Positions 50,969-51,018 of a DNA stretch of 51,018 nucleotides are shown piece after piece (the first letter of the stretch is position 1; every line of letters starts with the position of its first letter). The translations under genes were made by a program, and so were the position numbers. The notes beneath the pieces were generated by a model. That model worked only from the letters and a program-made list of their open reading frames with translations, was not told the origin of the DNA and searched no databases. This DNA comes from an uncultured Corynebacterium sp. (lineage in GTDB: Bacteria > Actinomycetota > Actinomycetes > Mycobacteriales > Mycobacteriaceae), in NCBI GenBank assembly GCA_946223355.1, contig CAMIPB010000018.1:1-51018 (forward strand), in the 5' to 3' direction.

Positions 50969-51018
50969 TCTTTTCGGCTCCACGAGTTCGGCGCCGCGGT
51001 TTAGGTTCGGCTCCGCGG

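Overview
The window is chromosomal DNA from an actinobacterium, almost certainly a Corynebacterium. The left part (thrE, otsA, a lipoprotein gene, otsB, an IpsA-type LacI regulator, a zinc ABC transporter) follows the order I remember from C. glutamicum. From 10 kb to the end, the order rlmB-cysS-ispF-ispD-carD / lpqE / radA / carbonic anhydrase / mutY / clpC / lysS / panC-DUF2520-DUF6779-DUF3180-folK-folB-folP-folE-ftsH / hpt-tilS-dacB / ppa is the mycolate-actinobacterial order known from M. tuberculosis (about Rv3579c to Rv3628). No species can be named from the sequence alone.

Layout. 0-5 kb: a tRNA-Thr gene diverging from the threonine/serine exporter, then a lysine-repeat protein and the OtsA/OtsB trehalose pathway. 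5-10 kb: the LacI regulator diverges from a Zur-type promoter driving znuA-znuC-znuB and a coupled esterase. 10-14.5 kb (minus strand): rRNA methylation, Cys-tRNA synthesis, two MEP isoprenoid enzymes and CarD. 14.7-20 kb: LpqE-like lipoprotein, a 0.6-kb block of tandem and inverted repeats, radA, a membrane protein, carbonic anhydrase/mutY in tight divergence, and a tiny DUF4236 gene. 20-24 kb: a secreted lipase converging on clpC. 24-31 kb: a large FAD/Fe-S dehydrogenase, a visibly AT-richer accessory islet (secreted multi-cysteine protein plus small membrane proteins), an MFS exporter and a lipoprotein. 31-37 kb: lysS, a PhoX-type Tat phosphatase, a DUF222/HNH nuclease. 37-47 kb: the panC-like to ftsH run with tightly overlapping genes. 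47-51 kb: hpt, tilS, dacB, ppa.

How genes work together. Folate synthesis (folE, folP, folB, folK) is translationally chained (ATGA/GTGA overlaps) behind the FtsH protease. OtsA and OtsB make trehalose, needed for mycolate lipids and osmoprotection. Zinc import is probably under Zur control. ClpC and FtsH are the two AAA+ protease components. IspD/IspF give isoprenoid precursors.

Striking general features are (i) many genes whose likely -10 box lies about 7 nt from the start codon, i.e. probable leaderless mRNAs, used here to choose starts; (ii) three copies of a REP-like palindrome with compensating arm changes, bordered by GC-rich tandem repeats; (iii) in-frame tandem repeats in almost every gene of the 37-49 kb block; (iv) a PanC homologue that has lost its pantoate-binding residues; and (v) the 27.2-28.8 kb islet, the best candidate for an undescribed secreted-peptide system.
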